A DNA stretch of 64,000 nucleotides from Blautia argi (GTDB taxonomy: Bacteria > Bacillota > Clostridia > Lachnospirales > Lachnospiraceae): positions 2,424,501 through 2,488,500 of the forward strand of contig NZ_CP030280.1 of assembly GCF_003287895.1 (NCBI RefSeq). The letters are read 5' to 3'. The stretch's first letter is position 1. Every line of letters begins with the position of its first letter. The notes below the pieces were generated by a model. The model was not told the DNA's origin. It saw only the letters and a list, made by a program, of their open reading frames with translations, and did not search any database. Shown one piece after another: positions 8,988-18,803 of this stretch. The position numbers were made by a program, and so were the translations under genes.

Positions 8988-10133
8988 TTAAACAATCTGA
9001 TGTTTTGCTATATATACCGGGAAGGTTTTCGCACCGCGAACCTCCTTGCCAACGGTCATTTTTACATTTTTATCGGAAATCACATATTCCGCTCTGACTC
9101 CTTCTTCTACCACTGTATCCTGCATCAGCACACAATTTTTTACAACTGCGCCTTTTTTGATTTTGACACCTCGAAACAGCACACAGTTTTCCACTTCTCC
9201 TTCAATAACACAACCATCTGCTGCCATAATATTTTTAACCTTGGAGCCATTGATATACCGTGTTGGGTTGTCATCACGAATCTTGGTATAAATAGGATTT
9301 CCCTCAAAAAGTCCGTCCAGATTTTTTTCGTCCAGCAGCTTCATATTTTCATTGAAATAGCTCTGCATATCACAAATTCGTGCTTTATATCCCTTAAATT
9401 CATAAGCCTGTACATGGATTTTATCCAGATGGGGGGCCAGAATATCACGTTCAAAATAAGAATATCCTCTTGCAAAAGCAATTTCAAAAAGCTTTAACAA
9501 AAATTCTCTTTCCATAATGTAAATATTCATGCTCAGTTTTTGCACACCAGGTTCTCTGGAGTTAATGTAAATTTTCCGAACTCTCTTATTTTCATCAACA
9601 TTCAGAGTATAATACATACCCTCTGTAGCCAGTCTTGGCTTTAAGAGTCCTTCCGGAATTTCCTCATTTGCGTAAACCATGGTAATATCTGCACCATTGG
9701 AAGCATGCTCGTCCATAAGAGCTTTGAAATCAAAGTTGACCGCAATGTTTGAGTCTGACATTACCACATATTTTTCCTTCTGCCTTCTCAGATGTTCCAG
9801 CAGATTTGCCATTGCCTCTACACGGCCTGTATAAACCTTGACGCCGTTTTCTGCAAAAGGCGGCATAATATTCAGGCCACCGTTTTTACGGGTTAAATCC
9901 CATTCTCGTCCGGAGCCCAAATGATCCATAAGAGAAAGATAATTCTGACGGACTGCAATGGCTACATTGCCGATTCCTCTGTTTACCATGCTTGACAAAA
10001 CAAAATCTATCATACGATAACGTCCGGCAAAAGGAATGGACGCCATCAATCTCTTTCCTACCAGTTCGGGAACCAGGGAGTCGTAAGTGTTAGGGAAAAT
10101 AATTCCCAAAGCATCTGCGTTTGAATTTACCAT
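8988..10133 (-). CDS. glgD: Glucose-1-phosphate adenylyltransferase, GlgD subunit
   Basis: This is the non-catalytic or regulatory partner of ADP-glucose pyrophosphorylase in glycogen synthesis of Firmicutes. The 381-residue protein has the nucleotidyltransferase fold but lacks the catalytic GGxGxRL loop: the N-terminus reads [20 protein letters not shown] instead. It keeps [13 protein letters not shown] and has a C-terminal left-handed beta-helix (repeated I/V-G-V hexapeptide-like pattern, ~280-370). That degenerate loop separates it from the catalytic GlgC just upstream. The two genes overlap by 7 bases, which fits a 1:1 heteromer. A terminator follows, so this is a two-gene transcript with no glgA or glgB in view. 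Confidence 0.93.
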   Translation of the reverse strand: MVNSNADALGIIFPNTYDSLVPELVGKRLMASIPFAGRYRMIDFVLSSMVNRGIGNVAIAVRQNYLSLMDHLGSGREWDLTRKNGGLNIMPPFAENGVKVYTGRVEAMANLLEHLRRQKEKYVVMSDSNIAVNFDFKALMDEHASNGADITMVYANEEIPEGLLKPRLATEGMYYTLNVDENKRVRKIYINSREPGVQKLSMNIYIMEREFLLKLFEIAFARGYSYFERDILAPHLDKIHVQAYEFKGYKARICDMQSYFNENMKLLDEKNLDGLFEGNPIYTKIRDDNPTRYINGSKVKNIMAADGCVIEGEVENCVLFRGVKIKKGAVVKNCVLMQDTVVEEGVRAEYVISDKNVKMTVGKEVRGAKTFPVYIAKHQIV

Positions 10134-11335
10134 TGTTCTTCACCGTCCTTTACATCATGTTCAACCATTGCACATGGTCCGATTTTCGCATTCTTTCCAA
10201 CAGAAATACCAGGGCCTACGGTTGCCACACCGCTTTCTCCCCCTGCAGGCATGGCGCCTACTACTGCATTTTCGCCAATCACCGCTTTTTCTGCTATGAT
10301 ACAGTGCTTCACAACAGCTCCTGCCTGAATAATGGTTCCACCCATTACTACGGCATCTTCCACCACAGCACCCTCTTCTACACGCACACCTGCAAAGAGT
10401 ACGGAATGCTTTACATGACCTTTGATACGGCAGCCGTCTGTAATCATAGAATTTTCCACAACAGCATCTGCACTGATACGGTGTCCGGTCATACCGCTGT
10501 TGCGGCTGTAAATCTTCCAGTCATCTTCAAACAGGTTGATTCCGCTGTGTTCCGGATCCAAAACCTCCATATTTGCTTCCCACAGGGACGGAATTGTTCC
10601 CACGTCTTTCCAGTAGCCGTTAAAATGATATGCATACATTTTCCGGTTATCCCGCAGTAAATTCGGAATAATATTATTTCCAAAATCATTTTCAGATTCC
10701 GGGTCAGCCTCGTCTTCTTCCAGATATTTTTTCAGAATATCCCAGTTAAAGATATAGATTCCCATGGACGCCAGGTTTGACTTCGGATTCTTGGGTTTTT
10801 CCTGGAATTCTGTAATTCTGTCGTCCTCATCTGCAACCATAAGCCCAAAACGTGACGCATCTTCCCAGGGAACTTCCATAACAGCCACGCTGAATTCTGC
10901 GCCTTTTTCTTTATGGAATCTGAGAAAATCGCTGTAATCCTGCTTACAAATCTGGTCGCCGGACAGGATAATCACGTATTGCGGATCATACCGCTCAATA
11001 AAGGACAGATTCTGATAAATTGCGTTTGCAGTTCCCTTATACCAGTCAGAACCTGATGCCTGCTGATAAGGAGGCAGAACATGTACGCCTCCGTGCAGTC
11101 TGTCCAGATCCCAGGGCTGTCCGTTTCCAATATATTCATTTAACACCAGCGGTTGATACTGGGTCAGGATACCTACTGTATCAATCCCTGAATTAATGCA
11201 GTTTGAAAGCGGAAAGTCTATAATTCTGTATTTTCCGCCAAAAGGAACTGCCGGTTTTGCCAGCTTCTTCGTCAACGCATACAGACGAGAGCCCTGACCG
11301 CCTGCCAGCAACATTGCAATCATTTCTTTTGCCAT
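10127..11335 (-). CDS. glgC: Glucose-1-phosphate adenylyltransferase, catalytic subunit GlgC
   Basis: GlgC makes ADP-glucose from glucose 1-phosphate and ATP, the controlled first step of glycogen synthesis. The 402-residue protein begins with the intact catalytic loop [14 protein letters not shown], followed by [19 protein letters not shown] and the GTANAIYQN motif. The glucose-1-phosphate site EFQEKPK and lysine-rich GYWKDVGT are present, and a C-terminal beta-helix domain runs from ~290. The start has an AGGGGG site upstream. It leads the glgC-glgD pair. Stored glycogen links it by function to the nearby GH13 and GH31 glucosidases, though these are not in the same operon. Confidence 0.95.
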   Translation of the reverse strand: MAKEMIAMLLAGGQGSRLYALTKKLAKPAVPFGGKYRIIDFPLSNCINSGIDTVGILTQYQPLVLNEYIGNGQPWDLDRLHGGVHVLPPYQQASGSDWYKGTANAIYQNLSFIERYDPQYVIILSGDQICKQDYSDFLRFHKEKGAEFSVAVMEVPWEDASRFGLMVADEDDRITEFQEKPKNPKSNLASMGIYIFNWDILKKYLEEDEADPESENDFGNNIIPNLLRDNRKMYAYHFNGYWKDVGTIPSLWEANMEVLDPEHSGINLFEDDWKIYSRNSGMTGHRISADAVVENSMITDGCRIKGHVKHSVLFAGVRVEEGAVVEDAVVMGGTIIQAGAVVKHCIIAEKAVIGENAVVGAMPAGGESGVATVGPGISVGKNAKIGPCAMVEHDVKDGEEQW

Positions 11336-11519
11336 TTCTATTCCCCCTAGTTTGTATTTCGGTAGGTTTATTATATCACATTTTTACTAATAGCAACATG
11401 AAATTTTGCATTTTTTTGTTAATTTTTAGCAAATTTATCCATTTTACTGCAGTACATTTCTCTGGAAAAGTTTCGTTCTGTAACACTTTAAGCTTATACT
11501 CTCTCAATATTCTATGAAG

Positions 11520-11576
11520 CAAAAAAGCTGCCGTACAAAACAGCGGATACATCTACGCTTTTTGTACAGCAGCCTT
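11520..11576 (-). terminator. Intrinsic terminator of the GH13 gene
   Basis: Arms GCTGCCGTACAAAA (11527-11540) and TTTTGTACAGCAGC (11560-11573) differ by one G-U pair. On the minus strand TTTTTT follows. It separates the glucosidase from the glgC promoter region. Confidence 0.8.
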
Positions 11577-11598
11577 TTCTCAATATTTTTTTCTGTTT

Positions 11599-13375
<1,777 letters not shown>

Positions 13376-13420
13376 TTATGAAGAATTCTATGGGATTTTT
13401 AAGGAGAACAAAAGACTATT

Positions 13421-14324
13421 ATGAATAAAATTAACATTCAGGAGGAGGAACGTCATGGAACCCCCTACTTTCCTTTTCAGGCTTTTTCACAAAAAGACAC
13501 CTGTGGACAATATTTTGCCCCTTATCACTGGCACGAGGAGGTAGAATTTCTCTATGTTACAGAGGGCAGACTTCTTTTACACACAGAAACAGAAACCTAT
13601 CCCCTGCAGGCAGGGCATGTTTATTTTATTAATCCGGGAACGGTCCACGGCGTTTTTGGGGGACAGCCTCTGTTCTCATCACTATGCGCTGCTCTTTCCA
13701 CTGGAATTTCTAAGCTTCGCCAGATATGATATCTGCCAAAATGAATTTTTAACGCCTCTGCTCTGTGGCAAACTCCGTTTTCCCTTTGGGGATAAACTCT
13801 CCCCCGCATGTACGGCAGTTATTGGGCAAAACATACAAAAAGCCGCTTTGTGCTACGGAAATGGAGATGCTCCCTGCCGCCCTCTGACTATAAAGATTGC
13901 CCTTTTGCAAATCTTAGAGGCGCTGTTTTCCAACCGGGCTTTTCTCAATGCAGAAACACCTTCCCATACTCAGGAAGAGCTTCTGCGCTATTCCCTGAAG
14001 CCTGTTTTTTCCTATATGGAGGAGCATTATATGGAAAAAATCACATTGGAACAGCTTTCCGGAATCTTACACATGAATAAAAACTATTTTTGCAAATTTT
14101 TCAAAGAAAAAGTTGGCAAAACTCCTTTTTCCTATTTGAATGAGTACCGCATAAACCAGGCGGCTGCCCTGCTTTTAAAAAGCAGCCTTCCCATCACAGA
14201 AGTTGCTTTAAATACAGGTTTTGAAAATATCAGCTACTTTATCCGGCAATTTAAACATTATCGAGGGTGTACGCCCTCTGCCTTTCGGAACCTGAAAACG
14301 CCCGGTTCTGTTCCCATTATATAG
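13421..14324 (+). pseudogene. AraC-family transcriptional regulator, one-base frameshift
   Basis: Sugar-responsive regulator with an N-terminal cupin and a C-terminal AraC double helix-turn-helix. The cupin half (PYHWHEEVEFLYVTEGRL, then PGTVHGVFGG) is in frame from 13421. At 13673-13674 the run CTGTTCTCATCAC has one T too many, and the rest continues in the next frame as SHHYALLFPLEFLSF and on to the DNA-binding domain (LEQLSGILHMNKNYFCKFFK; ALNTGFENISYFIRQFKHY) ending at 14324. Repaired, the protein would be ~300 residues, normal for the class. It is divergent from the GH13 gene across a 156-bp spacer, so a local regulatory role is likely. The break looks like a base-calling error but could be real. 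Confidence 0.8.
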
Positions 14325-14425
14325 CTATATCTTCTTTTCTTTACGGAATTGTGATTTCGTCACAGAAGAAAAGAAAAAAACAGGATATACTAAGGTCATA
14401 AATTTGAAACGAAAGGCGGAACATT

Positions 14426-15172
14426 ATGAGATTAAAAGATAAAGTAGCAATTATTACAGGGGGAAGCCGCGGTATCGGCTATGCCACCGCAGATGCATTT
14501 TTAAGAGAAGGCGCAGTGGTGATTCTTACGGCCAGCAGCTCACAGACTGCACAGAAAGCGGTTTTGCAGTTAAAAGAAAAATACCCGGATTCTACAGTAG
14601 CAGGTATCAGCCCGGATTTAAGCAATTTAAAAGAGGTAAGAGAAGAATTTAAAAGAGTGACTTCACAATATGGCTGTGTGGATATTCTGGTAAACAATGC
14701 CGGTGTTTCTGAAAGTACCTTATTTACCGATTACACTGAGGAAATGTTTGACCAGGTTATGGATTTAAACGTAAAAGGTGTTTTCAATGCCACCAAGGCA
14801 GCTTCTGAATGTATGGTTGCCAGAAAAAAAGGCGTTATCCTCACAACCTCCTCCATGGTAAGCATTTACGGACAGCCCAGCGGTATTGCTTATCCAACCT
14901 CTAAGTTTGCCGTAAACGGACTGACCGTTTCTCTGGCAAGAGAACTGGGTCCAAAGGGGATTCGTGTCAATGCCGTTGCACCGGGCATTACGGAAACAGA
15001 TATGATGAAATCCGTTCCAAAGGAAGTTATTGACCCTATGATTGCTCAGATTCCACTGAGAAGACTGGGACAGCCTGAAGATATTGCCAATGCCTTTGTC
15101 TTCCTGGCATCAGACGAAGCCTCCTACATCACAGGCGTTGTGCTGAGTGTAGACGGCATGGCAAGAGTATAG
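14426..15172 (+). CDS. SDR-family oxidoreductase (FabG-like)
   Basis: This 248-residue classical short-chain dehydrogenase/reductase has the dinucleotide motif GGSRGIGYATA near the N-terminus, NNAG at ~90, the catalytic serine in TTSSMVSIYG and Tyr/Lys in YPTSK. The C-terminal ASDEASYITGVVLSVDGMARV is typical of FabG-type 3-oxoacyl-ACP reductases and sugar or alcohol dehydrogenases. There is no fatty-acid synthesis cluster around it, so I would not call it FabG proper. A rhodanese lipoprotein gene follows 19 bases later, and the two probably share a transcript ending at the 15.6 kb terminator. The substrate is unknown. Confidence 0.88.
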   Translation: MRLKDKVAIITGGSRGIGYATADAFLREGAVVILTASSSQTAQKAVLQLKEKYPDSTVAGISPDLSNLKEVREEFKRVTSQYGCVDILVNNAGVSESTLFTDYTEEMFDQVMDLNVKGVFNATKAASECMVARKKGVILTTSSMVSIYGQPSGIAYPTSKFAVNGLTVSLARELGPKGIRVNAVAPGITETDMMKSVPKEVIDPMIAQIPLRRLGQPEDIANAFVFLASDEASYITGVVLSVDGMARV

Positions 15173-15191
15173 GGCATAAGGAGAAAACCAC

Positions 15192-15599
15192 ATGAAAAAC
15201 CTGTTATTTTTACTTTTCGGTTCCCTGTTTCTCCTCTCAGGGTGTGCATCTTCTGAAGATACCCCAAAGCAGAATTATAAACAAATTTCTCAGTCAGAGG
15301 CCGCAGAAATTCTGGAAACAGAGGAGGAATATATTCTTTTAGATGTGCGAACCCCTGAAGAATTTGCACAGGGACATATTCCGGGAGCCGTATGTATCCC
15401 AAACGAAAGTATTACAACTAAGGAAAGCCCAAAGGAACTGCCGGATAAAGACCAAAAAATCCTCGTCTACTGCAGAAGCGGCAATCGAAGCAGACAGGCT
15501 GCAGAAAAACTGGCGAAGCTTGGATACAGTCAGGTACTGGAGTTTGGGGGAATTATAGACTGGGAAGGAGAAATTGTAAGCGGGGAACAAACCGAATAG
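15192..15599 (+). CDS. Rhodanese-like domain lipoprotein
   Basis: This 135-residue protein has a lipoprotein signal peptide (hydrophobic stretch ending LLSGC, lipid-modified Cys near residue 18), so it is expected on the outer face of the membrane. One rhodanese domain follows: LLDVRTPEEFAQGHIPGAVCIPN, then the active-site loop VYCRSGNRSRQAAEKL with its catalytic cysteine, and ending LEFGGIIDWEG. Family members carry persulfide sulfur or act in sulfur or redox handling. The exact role here is unknown. It lies directly behind the SDR gene and in front of a terminator. Confidence 0.9.
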   Translation: MKNLLFLLFGSLFLLSGCASSEDTPKQNYKQISQSEAAEILETEEEYILLDVRTPEEFAQGHIPGAVCIPNESITTKESPKELPDKDQKILVYCRSGNRSRQAAEKLAKLGYSQVLEFGGIIDWEGEIVSGEQTE

Positions 15600-15605
15600 A
15601 GAAGA

Positions 15606-15655
15606 AGCAAAGCCACCCATACCCACAGAGGTATTGATGGCTTTTGCTATTTTTC
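15606..15655 (+). terminator. Intrinsic terminator of the SDR-rhodanese transcript
   Basis: Arms AGCAAAGCCACCCATACC and GGTATTGATGGCTTTTGCT pair over most of their length, followed by ATTTTTCTT. The tnpV remnant on the opposite strand ends right at this hairpin, marking one edge of a mobile remnant. Confidence 0.8.
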
Positions 15656-15658
15656 TTG

Positions 15659-15832
15659 TCAGGTCAAAAGATTGTAATATCGTACTCTATGAAATTGTTT
15701 AAGATACTGTCGATGACGGTTTGCCCATACCCCGATATGCACTTCCTTCTTTTTTTTAGTTACCACACAAGGTATAAAATAATCCCCCTTCTTTTGATAA
15801 GTACCTCCCTGTTGTTCAAATAGTGCCATCAT
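15659..15832 (-). pseudogene. Truncated TnpV-like transposon protein
   Basis: This 57-residue reading frame starts MMALFEQQGGTYQKKGDYFIPC and reaches GVWANRHRQYLKQFHRVRYYNLLT before a TGA. The pattern LFEQxGGTY...P...IG.WxxRH..YLK...R..Y.NLLT is that of TnpV proteins of Tn4451-type and related clostridial elements. These continue for another ~55 residues (SGKLN...), so only the N-terminal half is here. A perfect AGGAGG lies 6 nt before the ATG at 15832. The frame ends exactly where the host terminator hairpin begins, so the element was cut by a deletion or recombination there. Its role in transposition is unclear even when intact. Confidence 0.7.
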
Positions 15833-15903
15833 AAAAAATCCTCCTATAATTTGATTTATTATCATTTTACGAGAGGATTTTAGTTCTTACCAATGTGTGA
15901 ATT

Positions 15904-16683
15904 TTATTCGTCCAACATCAATTTCCCATTCTTCGCTTTTGCTTTTAATCGTGCCATCTGCTCTTTTTCAATCTGTTGAATGCTCTTTTCAGGTATAGGC
16001 AAATCTTCCGGCATTGTGCCTCCGATTTTTGCAATGGCAGTACGCACTTCATGACCTACGGAATAGTGAACAGATGTGGCAGTTTTCGCATCTTCCACTT
16101 CATCTTTACGCAATTTTTCTTCTGTCTGAGAAATACGAAACAGGTTGGCAATCAACTCAGTACTTCCCATATAGCCTGCATTTTGAAAAATTGCAAATTC
16201 TTCATTCGTAATCACACCTGCTTTATGTGCAGTTTCCGCCAGCATCTGATTCCATTGTTTAATATCGCCTCGTACCACAAGCCTGCGATTATCCTCGCTA
16301 AGTTCATTGAAATGGTCTGCCACTTCCTGACGGTATGTTTGAATTGCAAAATAAGTTTGTCCCAATGCAATCACTTCTTTTCTTGGATCGCCATTCTGCA
16401 CAATCAAATAACAGGCATATCTCGTCAATTCATAATCCAATACCGGCTTCGACGTTGCACCTGCATCTACGATTTTGCTGACCTCAGCAAAATCGCTGGA
16501 ACTGTCATGCCCACTATTCTCACAAGCAACCATAGCACGATGAATCACTTTTTGAAAATTTCTCCACTGTGTATAATCAAGTGCCAAAGCAAGTTCCCTT
16601 GCACTCCAATACTCGGAACCGTCTTTACGCACTCGTTTAATATCTTCAAATCTCTTATATTCTTTTGCTATCAGTTTGCTCAT
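15904..16683 (-). CDS. dinD: DinD-like (Bro-N domain) DNA-damage-inducible protein
   Basis: This ~259-residue homologue of E. coli DinD, an SOS-induced protein reported to inhibit RecA, begins SKLIAKEYKRFEDIKRV, followed by the Bro-N-like signature GSEYWSARELALALDYTQW. The conserved core (VIHRAMVACENSGHD, YELTRYACYLIVQNGDPRKEVIALGQTYFA) and a helical tail with KIGGTMPEDLPIP follow. I chose the ATG at 16683, six bases after AGGAGG; the ATG at 16689 abuts the Shine-Dalgarno. Genes of this type often ride on prophages and integrative elements. It sits between a truncated tnpV and the rlmD tail module, so it looks like cargo of the same remnant. No clear LexA box was seen. Confidence 0.85.
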   Translation of the reverse strand: MSKLIAKEYKRFEDIKRVRKDGSEYWSARELALALDYTQWRNFQKVIHRAMVACENSGHDSSSDFAEVSKIVDAGATSKPVLDYELTRYACYLIVQNGDPRKEVIALGQTYFAIQTYRQEVADHFNELSEDNRRLVVRGDIKQWNQMLAETAHKAGVITNEEFAIFQNAGYMGSTELIANLFRISQTEEKLRKDEVEDAKTATSVHYSVGHEVRTAIAKIGGTMPEDLPIPEKSIQQIEKEQMARLKAKAKNGKLMLDE

Positions 16684-16698
16684 AGACATCCTCCTCTT

Positions 16699-16918
16699 CT
16701 ATGAAATCATCTTAAAATGCCGCAACGCTTCCTCAATCAACTTTTCTTTCTCCGGCGGACACTGTGGCTGTTTCGCATTTTCAGACTTTACCGTATTGTA
16801 ATTCTCTCTTTCGATAATTCCATACTTTTGCTTTGTCTGAGCAATATACAGCGAAGACACCTTCACATCATACTTTTCCTTAATGTAATCCTTAATTTTC
16901 TGATAGGTTGCCTTTGGC
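16699..16918 (-). pseudogene. Out-of-frame C-terminal module of rlmD (exchangeable tail)
   Basis: Behind the rlmD stop at 16892, the next frame encodes a coherent ~70-residue stretch: ATYQKIKDYIKEKYDVKVSS, then LYIAQTKQKYGIIERENYNT, a proline/glutamine linker and EEALRHFKMIS, stopping at 16699. One extra C at 16916-16917 (GAGGCCAAAGG) separates it from the rlmD frame. Removing it gives one continuous protein of about 555 residues. From memory, this tail occurs on many RlmD proteins in gut Firmicutes and in short copies at the end of integrative elements. It may be an attachment-site module that rebuilds the rlmD end after insertion; that last point is inference. Confidence 0.65.
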
Positions 16919-18367
16919 CTCCGAAGCAGTCAAATCCAGTTCTGCCATATCCACGGTAATGTCGATATATGCGTCGGGAGTTTTTCTAACCAACTTGACA
17001 ACCGTCTCAACATGTACGGTCTGACCAAATTGGTCTACGCAACATACTTTTTCTACTCGGTAACCTCTTCCCAGGAACATCTCCAAATCTCTCGCCAGGC
17101 TGGTAGGCTTACAGGAAATGTACACCAGCTTATCTACTCCGTAATCAATAATCTTCGGCAGCGCCTTGGGGTGAATGCCGTCCCTTGGCGGATCCAGCAC
17201 AATGAAATCCGGCTTTTCTTTAATGGTATCCAGTACCTTCAGCACGTCCCCTGCAAGGAATCGACAGTTTTCAATACCATTGAGCTTTGCATTTTCTCCG
17301 GCTGCCACTACAGCCTCTTCCACGATTTCCACGCCAATGACTTCCTTTGCCACAGCAGCCAGTATCTGGGAAATGGTTCCAGTGCCGCTGTACAGGTCGA
17401 ACACAGTCATATCCTTTGTATTGCCAATATATTCTCTGGCAGTTTCATAAAGCACCTCTGCCCCATAGGAATTTGGCTGGAAAAAGGAGAATGGAGTAAT
17501 CTTAAACTTCAGCCCCAGAATCTCCTCATAGAAATAATCCTTTCCGTAAAGCACTCTGGTTTCATCACTTTTCACCACATCAGAAAGCGCATCATTAATA
17601 ATATGAAGGAATCCCACAATTTTTCCTTCCAGCTTCAAAGACAGCAGACGCTCCTTTAATTCTGCAAAATCGGTTTCCTCCTGACTGGTTGTCACCAGAT
17701 TCACCAGAATTTCTCCGGTTGTATTTCCTCTCCTTAAAAGCAGGTGACGCAAAAAGCCCATATGCTGCATTTTGTGATAATAGGAATAGCCCTTTTCCCT
17801 GCAATATTCCAGTACACAGGTCAGGATTTTTGTCATATCCTCATGCACCAGCTTGCAGTCACAGGCATTTAACACGTCATAGGTGCTGCCCTTTTTGTGC
17901 AGTCCCAGGGACAGGGGGCCATCCTTATATTCATCGCCAAAGGAAAATTCCATTTTGTTGCGGTAAGCAAACTCCTGGGGACTTCCCTTAATTCCTTCAA
18001 ATACATAATCCGGATTTCCCTGCCCGTCTGTCTGTCCGCTCTGCAGCACAGCCGTATCTATCAGGCTCTTAATCTGCTCTGCCTTCATCTGAAGCTGGCT
18101 TTCATAAGACATGGTCTGATACATACAGCCTCCACAGGCAGGAAAAATACTGCATACAGGTTCTCTGCTTTCCAGAGGGGATTTTTCCAGAACTTCTAAA
18201 AGTCTTCCCTCCAGTCGTGTTCCCTTTTTCTTATTAATCTGAAACCGAATTTTCTGTCCCGGCATACCGTTTTTTACGGTTACGATTCTGTCTTCTACCT
18301 GCACTCTGCCTTTATTAGGGAAATCAACCCGCTCAATGATTCCCTCATAAACTTCACCTTTTTTCAC
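16892..18367 (-). CDS. rlmD: 23S rRNA (uracil-1939-C5)-methyltransferase
   Basis: RlmD/RumA methylates U1939 of 23S rRNA using S-adenosylmethionine. It has an N-terminal TRAM domain (~1-65), an Fe-S cysteine set (CSIFPACGGCMYQ and C at the domain ends), a methyltransferase core with FDLYSGTGTISQIL, and the catalytic segment VLDPPRDGIHPK followed by YISCKPTSLARDL. The start is a GTG at 18367 preceded by AGGAAAG. The catalytic part is complete by HVETVVKLVRK. The extra residues after it (DAYIDITVDMAELDLTASEAK) lead into a tail that is thrown out of frame at 16916. The enzyme is probably functional either way. dinD begins 16 bases after the repaired end. Confidence 0.92.
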   Translation of the reverse strand: MKKGEVYEGIIERVDFPNKGRVQVEDRIVTVKNGMPGQKIRFQINKKKGTRLEGRLLEVLEKSPLESREPVCSIFPACGGCMYQTMSYESQLQMKAEQIKSLIDTAVLQSGQTDGQGNPDYVFEGIKGSPQEFAYRNKMEFSFGDEYKDGPLSLGLHKKGSTYDVLNACDCKLVHEDMTKILTCVLEYCREKGYSYYHKMQHMGFLRHLLLRRGNTTGEILVNLVTTSQEETDFAELKERLLSLKLEGKIVGFLHIINDALSDVVKSDETRVLYGKDYFYEEILGLKFKITPFSFFQPNSYGAEVLYETAREYIGNTKDMTVFDLYSGTGTISQILAAVAKEVIGVEIVEEAVVAAGENAKLNGIENCRFLAGDVLKVLDTIKEKPDFIVLDPPRDGIHPKALPKIIDYGVDKLVYISCKPTSLARDLEMFLGRGYRVEKVCCVDQFGQTVHVETVVKLVRKTPDAYIDITVDMAELDLTASEAKGNLSEN

Positions 18368-18445
18368 CTTGTTCTTCCTTTCCTGATTCTTGTGGTACAG
18401 AAAAAGAAACCCCGGTTTCCCGAAGTTCCTATTTCTTTTGCATTT

Positions 18446-18672
18446 TTACTTTTCCTCTTCGTCCTCATCTTCAAAGTAATCATCGAAGTCATCATCAAAA
18501 TCTTCTTCAAAATCTTCCAGATAGTCCGGAGTAAAGAAACGGTAAACCGCGTATGCGATTCCGGCAACGGCTGCCACTGCACCGATAATTGCCAGTACCA
18601 CAATACGGTATTTTTATTCTTTTCTTCCTCTTTTTTCTGTAATGCTGTAATTAAATCTTCAATACGATTCAT
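18446..18672 (-). pseudogene. Small single-pass membrane protein with acidic tail, one-base frameshift
   Basis: I do not recognise a named family. From ATG 18672 (AGGAAGG upstream) it reads MNRIEDLITALQKKEEEKNK, then loses frame at an A-run at 18611-18615. Adding one A continues as KYRIVVLAIIGAVAAVAGIA YAVYRFFTPDYLEDF, a transmembrane helix, followed by a tail almost entirely of Asp and Glu ending EDEDEEEK at 18446. The repaired protein is about 76 residues: a short charged helix, one membrane span and a polyacidic end. It lies between pcrA and rlmD on the same strand. The strong amphipathic and composition pattern argues for a real gene. Confidence 0.6.
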
Positions 18673-18803
18673 AATCTGCACCTTCCTCTCTTATGAAATT
18701 TCCAGAAATGTTTTCTGAAACTCTAATCCTCTAAACTCTGTGCAATTATTATACCACTGTACTCGAGATTTTACTATCCCTTCTTGAAATTTTCAAGATT
18801 TTC

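Noticed and set aside
13454-13480. ATG at 13454 with a very strong AGGAGGAGGA site as the AraC start
   Set aside because: It is in a different frame from the conserved cupin sequence HGTPYFPFQAF...HWHEEVEF; the frame from 13421 gives the real protein.
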